This document shows, in pieces, positions 43,691 through 52,658 of a stretch of 64,000 bases of DNA. The DNA lies in NCBI GenBank assembly GCA_964344185.1, contig CAYFMN010000025.1:1-64000 (forward strand), given 5' to 3'. The position numbers and the translations under genes were made by a program. Under the pieces are notes generated by a model. It saw only the letters and a list, made by a program, of their open reading frames with translations, ran no database searches and was not told the DNA's origin. The first letter of the stretch is position 1; each line of letters begins with the position of its first letter. Origin of the DNA: JAJDAT01 sp964344185 (GTDB taxonomy: Bacteria > Nitrospinota > Nitrospinia > Nitrospinales > JAJDAT01).

Positions 43691-43870
43691 ATGGACAAAA
43701 AAGAAAAAACCGAAAGCAAAGTTTCTATTCTTGCCGAATTTTGGGACTTTTTAAAACATAGAAAAAAATGGTGGCTTGGCCCCATTGTTTTCATTTTATT
43801 GTTAATGAGCTTATTAATTGTTTTGACTGAAGGCAGCGCCGTAGCGCCTTTCGTTTATACCTTATTTTGA
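43691..43870 (+). CDS. DUF5989-family small membrane protein
   Basis: A 59-residue protein. An N-terminal charged segment is followed by ILAEFWDFLKHRKKWW, one transmembrane helix (PIVFILLLMSLLIVL) and the signature tail TEGSAVAPFVYTLF. The WxFLxxRKKWW...LTxGSAxAPFxYTLF pattern is that of DUF5989. It lies between the HDAC gene and a GT2, ten bases before the latter's GTG. In other genomes the family is found beside carbamoyltransferases and SxtJ-like proteins; here a carbamoyltransferase is 23 kb away. Function unknown. Confidence 0.85.
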   Translation: MDKKEKTESKVSILAEFWDFLKHRKKWWLGPIVFILLLMSLLIVLTEGSAVAPFVYTLF

Positions 43871-43880
43871 TCTGGATTCT

Positions 43881-44564
43881 GTGAAGCTTTCGGTCGTAAT
43901 CCCCGTATACAACGAAAAGGCTACTCTTCGCGATATCATCGAAAGAGTAATGTCTGTTAAGTGGGAAAAAGAAATTATTTTGATTGACGATTGTTCAGTC
44001 GATGGCTCTCGAGACATCCTGAAGGAATACGAAAATCAACCTAATATCAAAGTTTTATTCCACGAACGCAACCAGGGCAAAGGAGCCGCTCTACGCACTG
44101 GATTTGCCCAGGTAGAAGGGGACGTAATCATTATTCAAGACGCAGATCTCGAATACGATCCCTCCGATTATGGAAAACTATTAGAACCAATTGAAGACAA
44201 CCGCGCTGATGTGGTTTTTGGTTCTAGGTTTTTGGGCGGTCCTCATCGAGTGATGTTCTTCTGGCATTACATTGCAAACAAAGCCTTGACCACTATGTCC
44301 AATATGTTAACAGATCTGAATTTAACGGATATGGAAACAGGTTATAAAGTATTCACCAAAAAAGTTTTGGACCAATTAACATTTAAATGCGACCGCTTCG
44401 GCTTTGAACCAGAATTCACCAGTAAAATTGCCAAACTTAAATTTCGGATCTATGAGGTGCCAATATCATACAGCGGTCGAGATTATGCTCACGGGAAAAA
44501 AATCACTTGGAAAGATGGGGTTGCCGCCGTTTGGTTCATATTAAAGTTTCGGTTTTTTAATTAA
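43881..44564 (+). CDS. Glycosyltransferase family 2 (dolichyl-phosphate-mannose-synthase-like)
   Basis: 227 residues, a soluble GT-A enzyme starting at GTG 43881. It has VVIPVYNEKATLRDII, IDDCSVDGSRDIL, GKGAALRTGF and the metal-binding QDADLEYDP (DxD-like). FGSRFLGG and DMETGYKVF are typical of the GT2 group that makes polyprenyl-phosphate sugars. There is no membrane anchor. It could supply lipid-linked sugar for the GT39-type transferase at 38.5 kb; that link is inference. Confidence 0.9.
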   Translation: MKLSVVIPVYNEKATLRDIIERVMSVKWEKEIILIDDCSVDGSRDILKEYENQPNIKVLFHERNQGKGAALRTGFAQVEGDVIIIQDADLEYDPSDYGKLLEPIEDNRADVVFGSRFLGGPHRVMFFWHYIANKALTTMSNMLTDLNLTDMETGYKVFTKKVLDQLTFKCDRFGFEPEFTSKIAKLKFRIYEVPISYSGRDYAHGKKITWKDGVAAVWFILKFRFFN

Positions 44565-44582
44565 CTACAAGTCGTCTTAAAT

Positions 44583-44620
44583 AAAAAACCGCTCAGGACT
44601 AACCTGAGCGGTTTTTTTTT
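44583..44620. terminator. Bidirectional rho-independent terminator
   Basis: A perfect 9-bp stem, CCGCTCAGG (44589-44597) and CCTGAGCGG (44603-44611) with an ACTAA loop, has nine T on the right and six A on the left. It lies between the convergent GT2 and peroxiredoxin genes and can terminate both. Confidence 0.95.
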
Positions 44621-44636
44621 GCAAAGTCTTGATTAA

Positions 44637-45074
44637 TTACAAACGAGAGCAAAGATCGGAAGCATGGGTTTGGGTATCGACGCTCTCAATCGCCTCGGCA
44701 ATTTTTCCTTCAGTGTCTATCACATAAGTAATCCTTGCCGCGTACTGATCGTCTTTGCTTTTAACCGCTCCATAAGCCAAAGCTATTTCTCTGTCCACGT
44801 CGCATAAAAGAGGGTAAGGAAAAGAAAACTTTTCAGCAAACGCTTTATTTTCTTCAACCGTATCGAGACTCACGCCCAAAATTACGACGTTCTTCTCTTC
44901 GAACTTTTTAAACTCGTCTCGAAAACCTTGACCTTCTACAGTACAACCAGGCGTGTCTGCCTTAGGATAAAACCATAAAACAACTTTATTTCCACGATAA
45001 TTAGAAAGAGTCAGTGGGATATTATTGTGATCTTTTACCGTAAAATTTGGAGCTTCAGATCCAACGGTTAACAT
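44637..45074 (-). CDS. Thioredoxin-dependent peroxiredoxin (BCP/PrxQ type)
   Basis: 145 residues. It reduces hydroperoxides in the cytoplasm. The peroxidatic Cys is in YPKADTPGCTVEGQGFRDEF. The resolving Cys five residues later that many PrxQ proteins carry is absent (Gly-Gln-Gly there), so it may work as a 1-Cys type or use the C-terminal Cys in DLCSRL. VILGVSLDTVEENKAF and RITYVIDTEGKI are standard. Confidence 0.92.
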   Translation of the reverse strand: MLTVGSEAPNFTVKDHNNIPLTLSNYRGNKVVLWFYPKADTPGCTVEGQGFRDEFKKFEEKNVVILGVSLDTVEENKAFAEKFSFPYPLLCDVDREIALAYGAVKSKDDQYAARITYVIDTEGKIAEAIESVDTQTHASDLCSRL

Positions 45075-45107
45075 ATATTTTCTCCTATTAAAAACGGATA
45101 AAAATTA

Positions 45108-45197
45108 AGGGAACCTCTAAAAATTCAGATTTGCCAAGAGCCTGGCCCTTAAATTCAAGGGCCAGACGATAGCAAACCAGTAAAAATGCCAATTATT
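45108..45197 (+). repeat. 101-bp dispersed hairpin element, copy 4 (3' end lost)
   Basis: It matches the other copies from AGGGAACCTCTAAAAATT through AATGCCAATTATT but then diverges; the right terminal inverted repeat is replaced by CTAAAGAATT. It has the best central hairpin of the family: CTGGCCCTT and AAGGGCCAG, 9 bp perfect. It lies upstream of the peroxiredoxin start and downstream of the DUF1232 gene. Confidence 0.92.
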
Positions 45198-45249
45198 CTA
45201 AAGAATTTTTTGCGGAAAAAACAAATTTAAACGTTAAAAAATAAAATTT

Positions 45250-45480
45250 CTAACTATCTGGTTTAGGAGGTTTTTTCTCGTCTAAAGTAGTTCGCAAAAA
45301 CCCAGTAAGGTCAATACCAAAATATCTAAGAGCAGCTAGAATTAAAGCGCAAGCGGTCGCCTCATCCAGATTTCCCACAAACGGTATATTGTCTGGAATC
45401 AATTCAAAAAAACCCGCCGTTGGGTTTAATAAATAAACTAAACTAATTATTCCAATGAAAGCGACAACCAGAGGTTTCAT
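45250..45480 (-). CDS. DUF1232-family small membrane protein
   Basis: 76 residues with two hydrophobic segments (VVAFIGIISLVYLL and ATACALILAALRYF). The signature YLLNPTAGFFELIPDNIPFVGNLDEA is that of DUF1232 (YkvA-like) proteins. The C-terminal tail is charged (EKKPPKPDS). It starts 5 bp after ispD ends, so it is probably co-transcribed with radA-ispD. Function unknown. Confidence 0.75.
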   Translation of the reverse strand: MKPLVVAFIGIISLVYLLNPTAGFFELIPDNIPFVGNLDEATACALILAALRYFGIDLTGFLRTTLDEKKPPKPDS

Positions 45481-45485
45481 AAAAA

Positions 45486-46199
45486 CTACTTGATACTAAA
45501 TTGTTCTAAAGACGCGATCCACTCGCCAAGAATTAAGTCTTCTGGTCGCGTAATTTTAATATTAAATTCGGAACCTAATACAAACTTTACAGGTTTTCCG
45601 ATAAACTGGATTAACGAGCCCTCGTCGGTTCCATAAAATGATTCTTTCCTGGCTTTTTCCATAGCTTCAAGCAACAGTTCTGTTTTAAAAATCTGAGGCG
45701 TTTGCATACGCCAAAGATTATCCCTATCTATATTTTTCTCCAACATTCCTTCGTCGTTAGCTCGTTTTAAAGTATCGTTTACTGGAATGGCAGCGACAGC
45801 CGCGCCAAACTCCTTTGCCGCTTCATAAACTGTCCTAATAACCTCTTCATTGATAAATGGACGAACACCGTCATGAACCGCTACAAAACTAGAGTTCTTA
45901 TTTATTGCTTTTAAACCATTATAAACGGAGTCCTGACGTTTTTCTCCACCAACTTCCACCTTAACCTTGATTCGGTTAACCATTTCCTTTTGAACATTTG
46001 AAAATTCAGCCTTTGGAACGCAGAGAATTATTTCATCGATCCAGTCTAACGCCTCAAAAGCGGCGATCGTATAATTGATAATAGGCTTTCCTTTTAGTTC
46101 AATAAACTGCTTGGGCAACTTGGCGCCCATCCTTAAGCCTTGTCCGCCAGCTGGAATAACTACTGACAAATTATAATTAGTATTGGAATTTTCCATCAA
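45486..46199 (-). CDS. ispD: 2-C-methyl-D-erythritol 4-phosphate cytidylyltransferase
   Basis: 237 residues. It makes CDP-methylerythritol in the MEP isoprenoid pathway. The CTP loop is IPAGGQGLRMGAKLPKQF; VAVHDGVRPFI carries the metal-binding Asp; RMQTPQIFKTELLLEA and TDEGSLIQ are family motifs. No ispF follows, unlike the common ispDF pair. It lies 52 bp after radA. Confidence 0.95.
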   Translation of the reverse strand: MMENSNTNYNLSVVIPAGGQGLRMGAKLPKQFIELKGKPIINYTIAAFEALDWIDEIILCVPKAEFSNVQKEMVNRIKVKVEVGGEKRQDSVYNGLKAINKNSSFVAVHDGVRPFINEEVIRTVYEAAKEFGAAVAAIPVNDTLKRANDEGMLEKNIDRDNLWRMQTPQIFKTELLLEAMEKARKESFYGTDEGSLIQFIGKPVKFVLGSEFNIKITRPEDLILGEWIASLEQFSIK

Positions 46200-46251
46200 T
46201 TTTATATCTCGAAGTTCTTGCTAAATAAGCTCAAAAAACCGTAGGCAAAAA

Positions 46252-47619
46252 TTAAAAAATCGCTTCCAGCGCTTCGCTTAAATTTTTGACAGGTTTAATA
46301 TTCAAGCGTCCTTCGCCAGGTTGCGACCAATTTTTTGGCAATGTTGGAACTATGCACTTTGAAAACCCTAAACGTTCGGCCTCTAATAACCGTGTGTCTA
46401 AATTAAGGATAGACCGTACTTCCCCGGCCAATCCTATTTCGCCCATCATGACAACTCCAGGATCAATTGAAATATTGCGAAAGCTTCCCGCAATTGCGGC
46501 GGCGACTCCAAGATCGGCGGCAGGTTCCGATATCCTAATTCCACCGGCGATATTGACAAAAATATCTTCGCCCTGCAAATGCAATCCTTGCCGTTTTTCC
46601 AGAATTGCAATTAGCAAAGAAACTCTGTTGGGGTCCATTCCTGTAGCCATTCTTCTGGGCATGCCTATATTTGAGGAAGAACTCGCTAATGCTTGCACTT
46701 CAACAAACAAAGGTCGAGAACCTTCAGCAATTGAAACTATAACAGAACCTGGAGCGTCTTCTGGTCTTTCTGATAGGAATATTTCGGAGGGATTATCCGC
46801 CGGTTTAAGTCCATCTCGGCGCATTTCAAATACTCCCATCTCCGGCGTTGGACCAAATCGATTTTTTACGGCCCTTAATATCCTGTAAGCGTGATTTTTC
46901 TCGCCTTCGAAGTAAAGTACAGTGTCAACAATATGCTCAAGCGCTTTAGGGCCCGCTAAAGCTCCTTCTTTCGTAACATGACCTATTAAAAAAGTAGGTA
47001 TCCCACGCGGCTTAACCTCTTGCATAATTTTAAAAGCAACTTCTCTCACCTGCCCAATAGCTCCAGGAGCAGAGGTTAACTCGCGCGTAAAAAATGTTTG
47101 GACGGAATCAAGCACCAATATTTCAGGTTTAATCTTGTCGACTAAATCTAAAATATCTTCTATACAAATCTCCGAGCTTATTAATAAATTATCCGAAAGG
47201 CTTCCCAATCGCTCGGCCCTTAACTTTATTTGTTCGGGAGATTCCTCCCCTGAGACGTATAAAACTTTTTTACTTTTCCCCGCCGCTAACCCCATACTTT
47301 GCAGCATAAGAGTCGATTTGCCAATTCCAGGGTCTCCTCCAACTAAGACTAAAGACCCAACAGTTAAACCGCCTCCCAAAGCTTTGTCTAATTCTCCTAA
47401 ACCTGTAGAGAACCTATGGGATTCGCCGCCGACTATTTCCGTAATAGGTTGAACGTTTTTTTGAGTTTGTGATTTTTTTTGGCGAGATTTGGAACTATTC
47501 GACTTTACGGATTCTTCTGAAAAAGAATTCCACTCTTCGCACTCTGGACATTTTCCCAACCACTTTGGAGCGCGGTGTCCACAACCGTTACATACAAAAA
47601 TAGTGGTGGGTTTTGCCAT
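46252..47619 (-). CDS. radA: DNA repair protein RadA
   Basis: 455 residues, a RecA-like branch-migration ATPase. The N-terminal zinc finger is FVCNGCGHRAPKWLGKCPECEEW-type (two Cys pairs). Walker A is GGDPGIGKST, Walker B LVLDSVQT, and the family-specific KNRFGPTPEMG is present. The C-terminal Lon-like domain starts near residue 290 (RRMATGMDPNRVSLLIAIL, GEIGLAGEVR). Full length. Confidence 0.96.
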   Translation of the reverse strand: MAKPTTIFVCNGCGHRAPKWLGKCPECEEWNSFSEESVKSNSSKSRQKKSQTQKNVQPITEIVGGESHRFSTGLGELDKALGGGLTVGSLVLVGGDPGIGKSTLMLQSMGLAAGKSKKVLYVSGEESPEQIKLRAERLGSLSDNLLISSEICIEDILDLVDKIKPEILVLDSVQTFFTRELTSAPGAIGQVREVAFKIMQEVKPRGIPTFLIGHVTKEGALAGPKALEHIVDTVLYFEGEKNHAYRILRAVKNRFGPTPEMGVFEMRRDGLKPADNPSEIFLSERPEDAPGSVIVSIAEGSRPLFVEVQALASSSSNIGMPRRMATGMDPNRVSLLIAILEKRQGLHLQGEDIFVNIAGGIRISEPAADLGVAAAIAGSFRNISIDPGVVMMGEIGLAGEVRSILNLDTRLLEAERLGFSKCIVPTLPKNWSQPGEGRLNIKPVKNLSEALEAIF

Positions 47620-47685
47620 GGCGCGGTTTATCGTAAAAGCGAGGTTTAAAAAAGCTTTCTAAAAAAATAAAGGGAAGGTGTTACT

Positions 47686-49518
47686 TTATTGCATCGCTCC
47701 GCTGGCTTTTAAAGCTTGCTCGATTTTATCTTGTTTCTTTTTGATATCGTCATTTCGCGCAATATTTACATTAGCTTTTCTACGCAAATCCGCTAAAGCC
47801 TCCTTAATTTCAGCTTGAGTGCGAATAATTTGTTCTCGCGACGCGGTGGCTTGTTCTTGAGCCTTAGCTAATATTTTTTGAGTTTCTACAATCTGACTCT
47901 GATTTTCATAAATCTGATTCTGCGCGGTAGACATCTGTTGTTGTGCGGCGATAATTTGATCCTGAGATTGAACTAATTCTTTTTGAGCCACGACCACTTC
48001 GTCAACCCTGGCTTGAGAAACGGCAATGGTCTTCAAAATTTCGATAAGCTTAGCCAATTTTTCATTAGCTAAAACTACGCTAGCTTGGTTTTCTTCAACC
48101 TTCTGCGAAGAAACGCTTAAATCGTTTTCTAATTTCTGAACAAACTGCGCGTTTGCTTGAAACAACTCAATCAATTGGGTTAGTTTTTCGTCAGAGGCCT
48201 TAGTTTGAGACTCGCTAAGAACTACCTTAGAAATGGCTGCGTCTAGTTTTTGATCAAAAACCTTGGATTGATTGGCAGAACTTTTTAAAATTTCAACAAC
48301 TTTAACCAATTTATTATTAGTCTGTTTTGCGTTTTCAGTTCCAATGCTAATGGCCTCCGCAGAGCGGTCCATTTTTTCGGTGACGGTTTTTAAAGACAAT
48401 TCATTTATTTTAATGAGCTTGTCGCTATTTTGGTTTGAAATCTCTTGGAGTCGCGCCATAGATGTATTAACAGAACCAACCGTTTTTTCCATGCCATCGG
48501 CGACTGTTTTAATATTTGTATTAATTAGGCCCAGACTTTTGGTATTTTGGGTAATTGCAGAAGCGACGATGTTTTGACTTTTCTTTAGTTCGCCTAAATT
48601 AATATCTAAGGTTTTTTGTAGATTATTGAAACCTTGTCCATAAAGAACCACATTATCGTTAACTTTATTAATATTCTCAACCAATTGGTTTTGATTTGTC
48701 TGTTGTACGGTTAAAGTATTTTCTAAAATTTTGACTAATTTCTCATTTTGCTGTTTTATGGAATTCAAATATTCGGTAAGTGCAATATGATTTGATTGTG
48801 ATAGCTGAGAAATTTCTTCCTTATTTTGACTAACCGTAGCTACGATTTGGCTAAGAATATTTTTATTTTCTTGGATAATGGTGGGAATCAGCTCTTCTTT
48901 TAAAGTTCTATTAGTAGTCGCAATTCTTTCGTTTTGAACGTTTAAATTGTCAACAATTTGCTTAAAAGATTGAGCTTCCGCATTCGAAAAATTTTTAAAG
49001 TTTTGAGTATTTGAATCTGCAAGCGTTTTGATATCGGCCGCAATACCTTCCTTAATCAAAGCAAATTCATTTATGATTCCAGTCTTTTGACTTTCTAAAC
49101 TGTTATTAATCGTTTGAAGGGCTCGCTCCAATTCGGTTTTCAACGAAGTTAAATCGCTTTGCATGCGTTGTTCCTGATTAACCGATAAAGCTTGAATCTC
49201 TTCCGTTTTTGTTAATAAACTCGAAATTCGATTATCAATATCCGATTTATTAACTTCCATTATCCCCTGCAGACTAGGCAAAATTCTTTGAATCTCTTCT
49301 AATTGAGAATACATTTGCCCTTGAGCTTGTTTTAAAGCCTGCATTTCCTTAGTTTCTAAGTCGGATAACCTAAGATTGATCTTTTTTAGAGTCTTAAATA
49401 GGTAGTCCCACCGCTTTTCATCATCGTCAAAAAGGCCTGCAAATACCGATGATGGAGAAAGCGCTCCGACCAACAAAAAACCCAAAACAAAAACTTTGGC
49501 GATTATTTTCTGTCTCAT
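47686..49518 (-). CDS. Long periplasmic coiled-coil protein beside the tol-pal genes
   Basis: 610 residues with a signal peptide (VFVLGFLLVGALSPSSVFA). The first mature residues (GLFDDDEKRWDYLFKTLKKINLRL...LKQAQGQ) resemble the N-terminal trimerising coil of CpoB/YbgF, which is normally encoded after pal. The remainder is almost entirely heptad-like and rich in Gln, Asn, Ser and Lys, with recurring SQxKV-x-EKLxKLIEIL-type units. There is no TPR domain, which CpoB has, and no cysteine. It may be a coordinator of outer-membrane and murein synthesis, or a chemoreceptor-like or phasin-like coil. Function unknown. Confidence 0.6.
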   Translation of the reverse strand: MRQKIIAKVFVLGFLLVGALSPSSVFAGLFDDDEKRWDYLFKTLKKINLRLSDLETKEMQALKQAQGQMYSQLEEIQRILPSLQGIMEVNKSDIDNRISSLLTKTEEIQALSVNQEQRMQSDLTSLKTELERALQTINNSLESQKTGIINEFALIKEGIAADIKTLADSNTQNFKNFSNAEAQSFKQIVDNLNVQNERIATTNRTLKEELIPTIIQENKNILSQIVATVSQNKEEISQLSQSNHIALTEYLNSIKQQNEKLVKILENTLTVQQTNQNQLVENINKVNDNVVLYGQGFNNLQKTLDINLGELKKSQNIVASAITQNTKSLGLINTNIKTVADGMEKTVGSVNTSMARLQEISNQNSDKLIKINELSLKTVTEKMDRSAEAISIGTENAKQTNNKLVKVVEILKSSANQSKVFDQKLDAAISKVVLSESQTKASDEKLTQLIELFQANAQFVQKLENDLSVSSQKVEENQASVVLANEKLAKLIEILKTIAVSQARVDEVVVAQKELVQSQDQIIAAQQQMSTAQNQIYENQSQIVETQKILAKAQEQATASREQIIRTQAEIKEALADLRRKANVNIARNDDIKKKQDKIEQALKASGAMQ

Positions 49519-49574
49519 TTTTTTAAAAGAGCTTCGGCAAAAAGAAAATGCCGAAATAAGGAAAGATTTAGAAA

Positions 49575-49611
49575 GGAAAACGCCGAAACGGAGATTCGCC
49601 TCCGCTCCGGC
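49575..49611 (-). terminator. Stem-loop downstream of pal
   Basis: On the minus strand, GCCGGAGCGGAG pairs with CTCCGTTTCGGC (12 bp with two G-T wobbles, loop of six; 49582-49611) and is followed by GTTTTCCTTTC. It lies between pal and the coiled-coil gene. The T-tract is imperfect, so it could be a partial terminator or an RNA-stability hairpin. Confidence 0.5.
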
Positions 49612-49645
49612 ACTATTGAAAAATTTGATTGATATCGATTTAGGT

Positions 49646-50845
49646 TTAGTTTGAAACTAAAAAATGACCCCGTCGATTACTTTTCCAACAAGCTTCCGTA
49701 CTATCTTGACAAAAAGGACGTTCTTCGCCATAACTAATAGTGAAAAGTCTATCTTTGGAAACCCCTCTCGCAATCAAATATTTTTTCACCGCAATAGCTC
49801 GGCGTTCTCCAAGTCCTAAGTTATAATTATTAGTGCCCCTTTCATCGCAATGTCCTTGAATCTCAACTTTAGAAGTAGGGTTTTGTTTTAACCAATCTGC
49901 GTTTTTATTTAAAGCGCTTTTTGCAACTGCGTCTAAATCGTACTTGTCATAATCAAAATGAATATCTTGCAAATTTTCCGTAGGCTCAAATGGTTTCAAC
50001 CGAGCCACTTCGGCAAGTGGCTCATATGACTTACCGCCTGCAGCGCCAGAATAATCCCTGCTACCGCCTACTGAACCGCCTGCTGAGCCGTTTGAAGAAG
50101 CGCTACCGCCAGACCCTAAAGCGCCAGAACCAATTCCAATGCCTACTCCATCTTTCCCGGAACCTGACGAACCCGAACCGCTTCCAAACTCGCCAAGTCC
50201 GCCAGCTCTGGAACCTTCGCCTATAACGCTTCCACTAGAACCTGACCCGCTGGAACCTGAGCCATCAGGACCAGAAAGACCCGCTAACAAGTCGCCAGAT
50301 TTGGCCGAATCAGGAGAAATAAAGCCGCCATATGGATCAATTCCACCAGATCTAGAACCTTCCCCTACAGTACTTCCAGACCCATCAAAAGAACCCATAC
50401 CGCCAGAGCGAGTTCCCTCTCCGTATGTTGCTGAACCGCCACTGCTAGAAGAACCGCTTGTAGAACCATCCGTAGAACCACTAGTCATATTGCTTGCGCT
50501 CATTGCTGAACTTCCAGGCCCCTCGGTAGAAATTCCAGGACCAAAAATCTCGGTCTCTTGGATTGGAATATCGGTAAATCGACCTGTTGTATCTCCGCCA
50601 GAACCACTGGCTCCCATTGAACTGCTTTCCACCGCTCCAGAACCCACATTAGAACCGGCGTTTACATCCGACTCTGACATTTGAGAACTAGTTCCTGAAC
50701 TTGTCATAGAAGAATCAGCTCCAGAACCAGCCAAATTGCTAGCCATTACGTCCGGAGGCACTGGAGTTGGTTTTGCAGCACATCCCCCTATCAATCCGGA
50801 AATGAGCAAACCTGCTAATAATTGACTAGTCGTAATTTTTTTCAT
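49646..50845 (-). CDS. pal: Peptidoglycan-associated lipoprotein with long Ser/Gly insert
   Basis: 399 residues against about 170 in typical Pal. It has a signal peptide with the lipobox LIGGC (lipid Cys22) and a Ser/Gly-rich low-complexity stretch (about residues 35-275). That stretch contains three copies of a GEG-S/T-R-S/A-GG unit, at 142-149, 161-168 and 209-216. The OmpA-like domain (about 291-399) has IHFDYDKYDLD, VEIQGHCDERGTNNYN and LGERRAIAVKKYL, which bind meso-DAP. It is downstream of tolB on the same strand after a 427-bp gap. Confidence 0.92.
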   Translation of the reverse strand: MKKITTSQLLAGLLISGLIGGCAAKPTPVPPDVMASNLAGSGADSSMTSSGTSSQMSESDVNAGSNVGSGAVESSSMGASGSGGDTTGRFTDIPIQETEIFGPGISTEGPGSSAMSASNMTSGSTDGSTSGSSSSGGSATYGEGTRSGGMGSFDGSGSTVGEGSRSGGIDPYGGFISPDSAKSGDLLAGLSGPDGSGSSGSGSSGSVIGEGSRAGGLGEFGSGSGSSGSGKDGVGIGIGSGALGSGGSASSNGSAGGSVGGSRDYSGAAGGKSYEPLAEVARLKPFEPTENLQDIHFDYDKYDLDAVAKSALNKNADWLKQNPTSKVEIQGHCDERGTNNYNLGLGERRAIAVKKYLIARGVSKDRLFTISYGEERPFCQDSTEACWKSNRRGHFLVSN

Positions 50846-51272
50846 TATTTTCCTCTTTAAAAATTAAACCTAAAAAAATTTAGAGCTTTTATAAATCAAT
50901 ATATAAATGGAGAAAATTCCCCAGAAATTACTCTTTAACCTTAAATACTATAATATAATACCATAATAAACGTTTAAATCAATCTTTTCAACTATTTATA
51001 AAATACCACTATAAGCCAATTAAATCAAGTAATCAAAGGTAAATCTAAAGAACTAAAAATGTCAATAAATCTGATTAACCTGCACAGAACTTTTCACTTC
51101 GTTTATCTTTAACTTCGAACAAAAAAATAAACCAAGCAAAAAAACAAGGGCAATCCGATAAACCTTCTGAGAGCAAAAAATGTTGATTATCTATTAATTA
51201 TACTATACTTAGGGCAAAAGAAAAGCTAGATTTAAATTAGAAAACGGAAAAACATCTTACTTTAAATAAAAA
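50846..51272. other. Intergenic region between tolB and pal
   Basis: 427 bp, strongly A/T-rich, with no supportable gene and no strong hairpin that I can see. Its size suggests that pal has its own promoter rather than depending on the tol operon. Confidence 0.5.
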
Positions 51273-52658
51273 TTATTTTAAATATGGGGACCAGGCAGGA
51301 TGAAATTCTCCAACGGAATCTATCATTACTCCTTCGCGCTTTTTAGGAATAAAACGGCGAATTTTGCTGCCCCCAACTCTTTTAATCGCTAGATGAGATC
51401 GATTATTGCGAGTTTCCTGAAAAACTAAAAAACTTCCGTCAGGCGACCAGGAAGGTTCTTCTCTATCTGTATCCCCATGTGTAAAAATAACGGTCTTTTT
51501 ATCTTTCAAATAATAAATCTTGATTTGAAAATGTTCTCCAACTTTAGAAGTATATGCAATCTTATCTCCATCAGGCGACCATGCAGGATTATCGTTATGG
51601 GAAGAGTTAAACGATATTCTGGTAACGTTTTCTTGATCGCCATCCAAACTACTCATAATATAAATTTGTGGAAAACCTGAACCCGATCTATCCGAAGCAA
51701 ATACTATTTTGCCGCCATCAGGAGACCAAGAGGGCGAAGTATCAATACTATAGTGCTTTGTTAATCTCCTTAATCTTCTACTTTTTGTGAAAGAATAAAT
51801 TTCAGAATTCAAATCTTTACTTAAAACTAAAGCAATTTCATTCCCATTAGGGGACCATGAAGGAGTTGCATTTAATCCCGGCAAATTCAACATAAGCCAT
51901 TTTTTTTTTGTTTTTGTATCAATCATGTATAAATCGGGATTTTTTTTAGAATAAGAACTGAAGGCTATTTTGGCTCCCTCAGGGGACCAGGCAGGTCTTA
52001 AAAGTACAGCGCCATCTTTGGTTAATTTTTTTACGTTACGCCCGTCAACATCTGCAGTAAAAATTTCTTTTACAATTTTTCCGTTTTCACGAATTCTGCC
52101 GACAAAAGCAATTCGAGTGCCTGCTACCCCTCTTTTTCCAGTCAATCTATATACAGCTTCATCGGCAAATTTATGAATTATTTTTCTTAAGAAGTTTTTC
52201 TTCGCGCGATATCGCTTGCCAATTACAAATTTACCGTTAGCTGCGTCAAACAAACGAAAAACTAAAGTTATAGAATCCGTGTCAGGTTCCAATTGATACT
52301 GACTTCTTAAAACCCACTGCGCTCCGATCTCTCTCCAAGGCTGGTAATTAATCTGAGTAGGGTCCCGATCTGCCTGTATAATAGCGGCAAACCGCGCAAG
52401 GGAAACTTCTCTAAACAACTCGGAAAATACCAAGTCATTTATCAATATAGACCGAGCTTTTTTAGCGATCAAATCATTTGCATTGGAATTTTCCATATTT
52501 ATAAACCTCGGAACTGCAATATCAACTTTTTCTTGTGTTTTCTTTAATAATTCCAATTCATATTCGACGCTTTGCGATTGGGCGATCGCTTGACTTGAAA
52601 ATAAGCCCACGCATAAAACTATAAACAAACCTAAAAACAATTGAGCGAAACTTTTCAT
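51273..52658 (-). CDS. tolB: Tol-Pal system protein TolB
   Basis: 461 residues, periplasmic. It has a signal peptide (LFLGLFIVLCVGLFSSQAIA), an N-terminal TolB domain (about 35-170) and a six-bladed propeller with repeated P-A/S-WSP-D/E/N-G motifs (PAWSPEGAKIAF, PSWSPNGNEIAL, PSWSPDGGKIVF, PAWSPDGDKIAY, PSWSPDGSFLVF, PAWSPYLK). It binds Pal and TolA. Its ATG overlaps the tolA stop by 4 bp. Confidence 0.96.
   Translation of the reverse strand: MKSFAQLFLGLFIVLCVGLFSSQAIAQSQSVEYELELLKKTQEKVDIAVPRFINMENSNANDLIAKKARSILINDLVFSELFREVSLARFAAIIQADRDPTQINYQPWREIGAQWVLRSQYQLEPDTDSITLVFRLFDAANGKFVIGKRYRAKKNFLRKIIHKFADEAVYRLTGKRGVAGTRIAFVGRIRENGKIVKEIFTADVDGRNVKKLTKDGAVLLRPAWSPEGAKIAFSSYSKKNPDLYMIDTKTKKKWLMLNLPGLNATPSWSPNGNEIALVLSKDLNSEIYSFTKSRRLRRLTKHYSIDTSPSWSPDGGKIVFASDRSGSGFPQIYIMSSLDGDQENVTRISFNSSHNDNPAWSPDGDKIAYTSKVGEHFQIKIYYLKDKKTVIFTHGDTDREEPSWSPDGSFLVFQETRNNRSHLAIKRVGGSKIRRFIPKKREGVMIDSVGEFHPAWSPYLK

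Noticed and set aside
46286..46888. A 200-codon open frame on the plus strand
   Set aside because: Antisense to radA, whose motifs are complete. The translation has no recognisable domain.
50139..50684. A 181-codon Pro/Glu-rich open frame on the plus strand
   Set aside because: It is the antisense shadow of the Ser/Gly-rich part of pal; low-complexity coding DNA keeps other frames open. No ribosome-binding site or family match.
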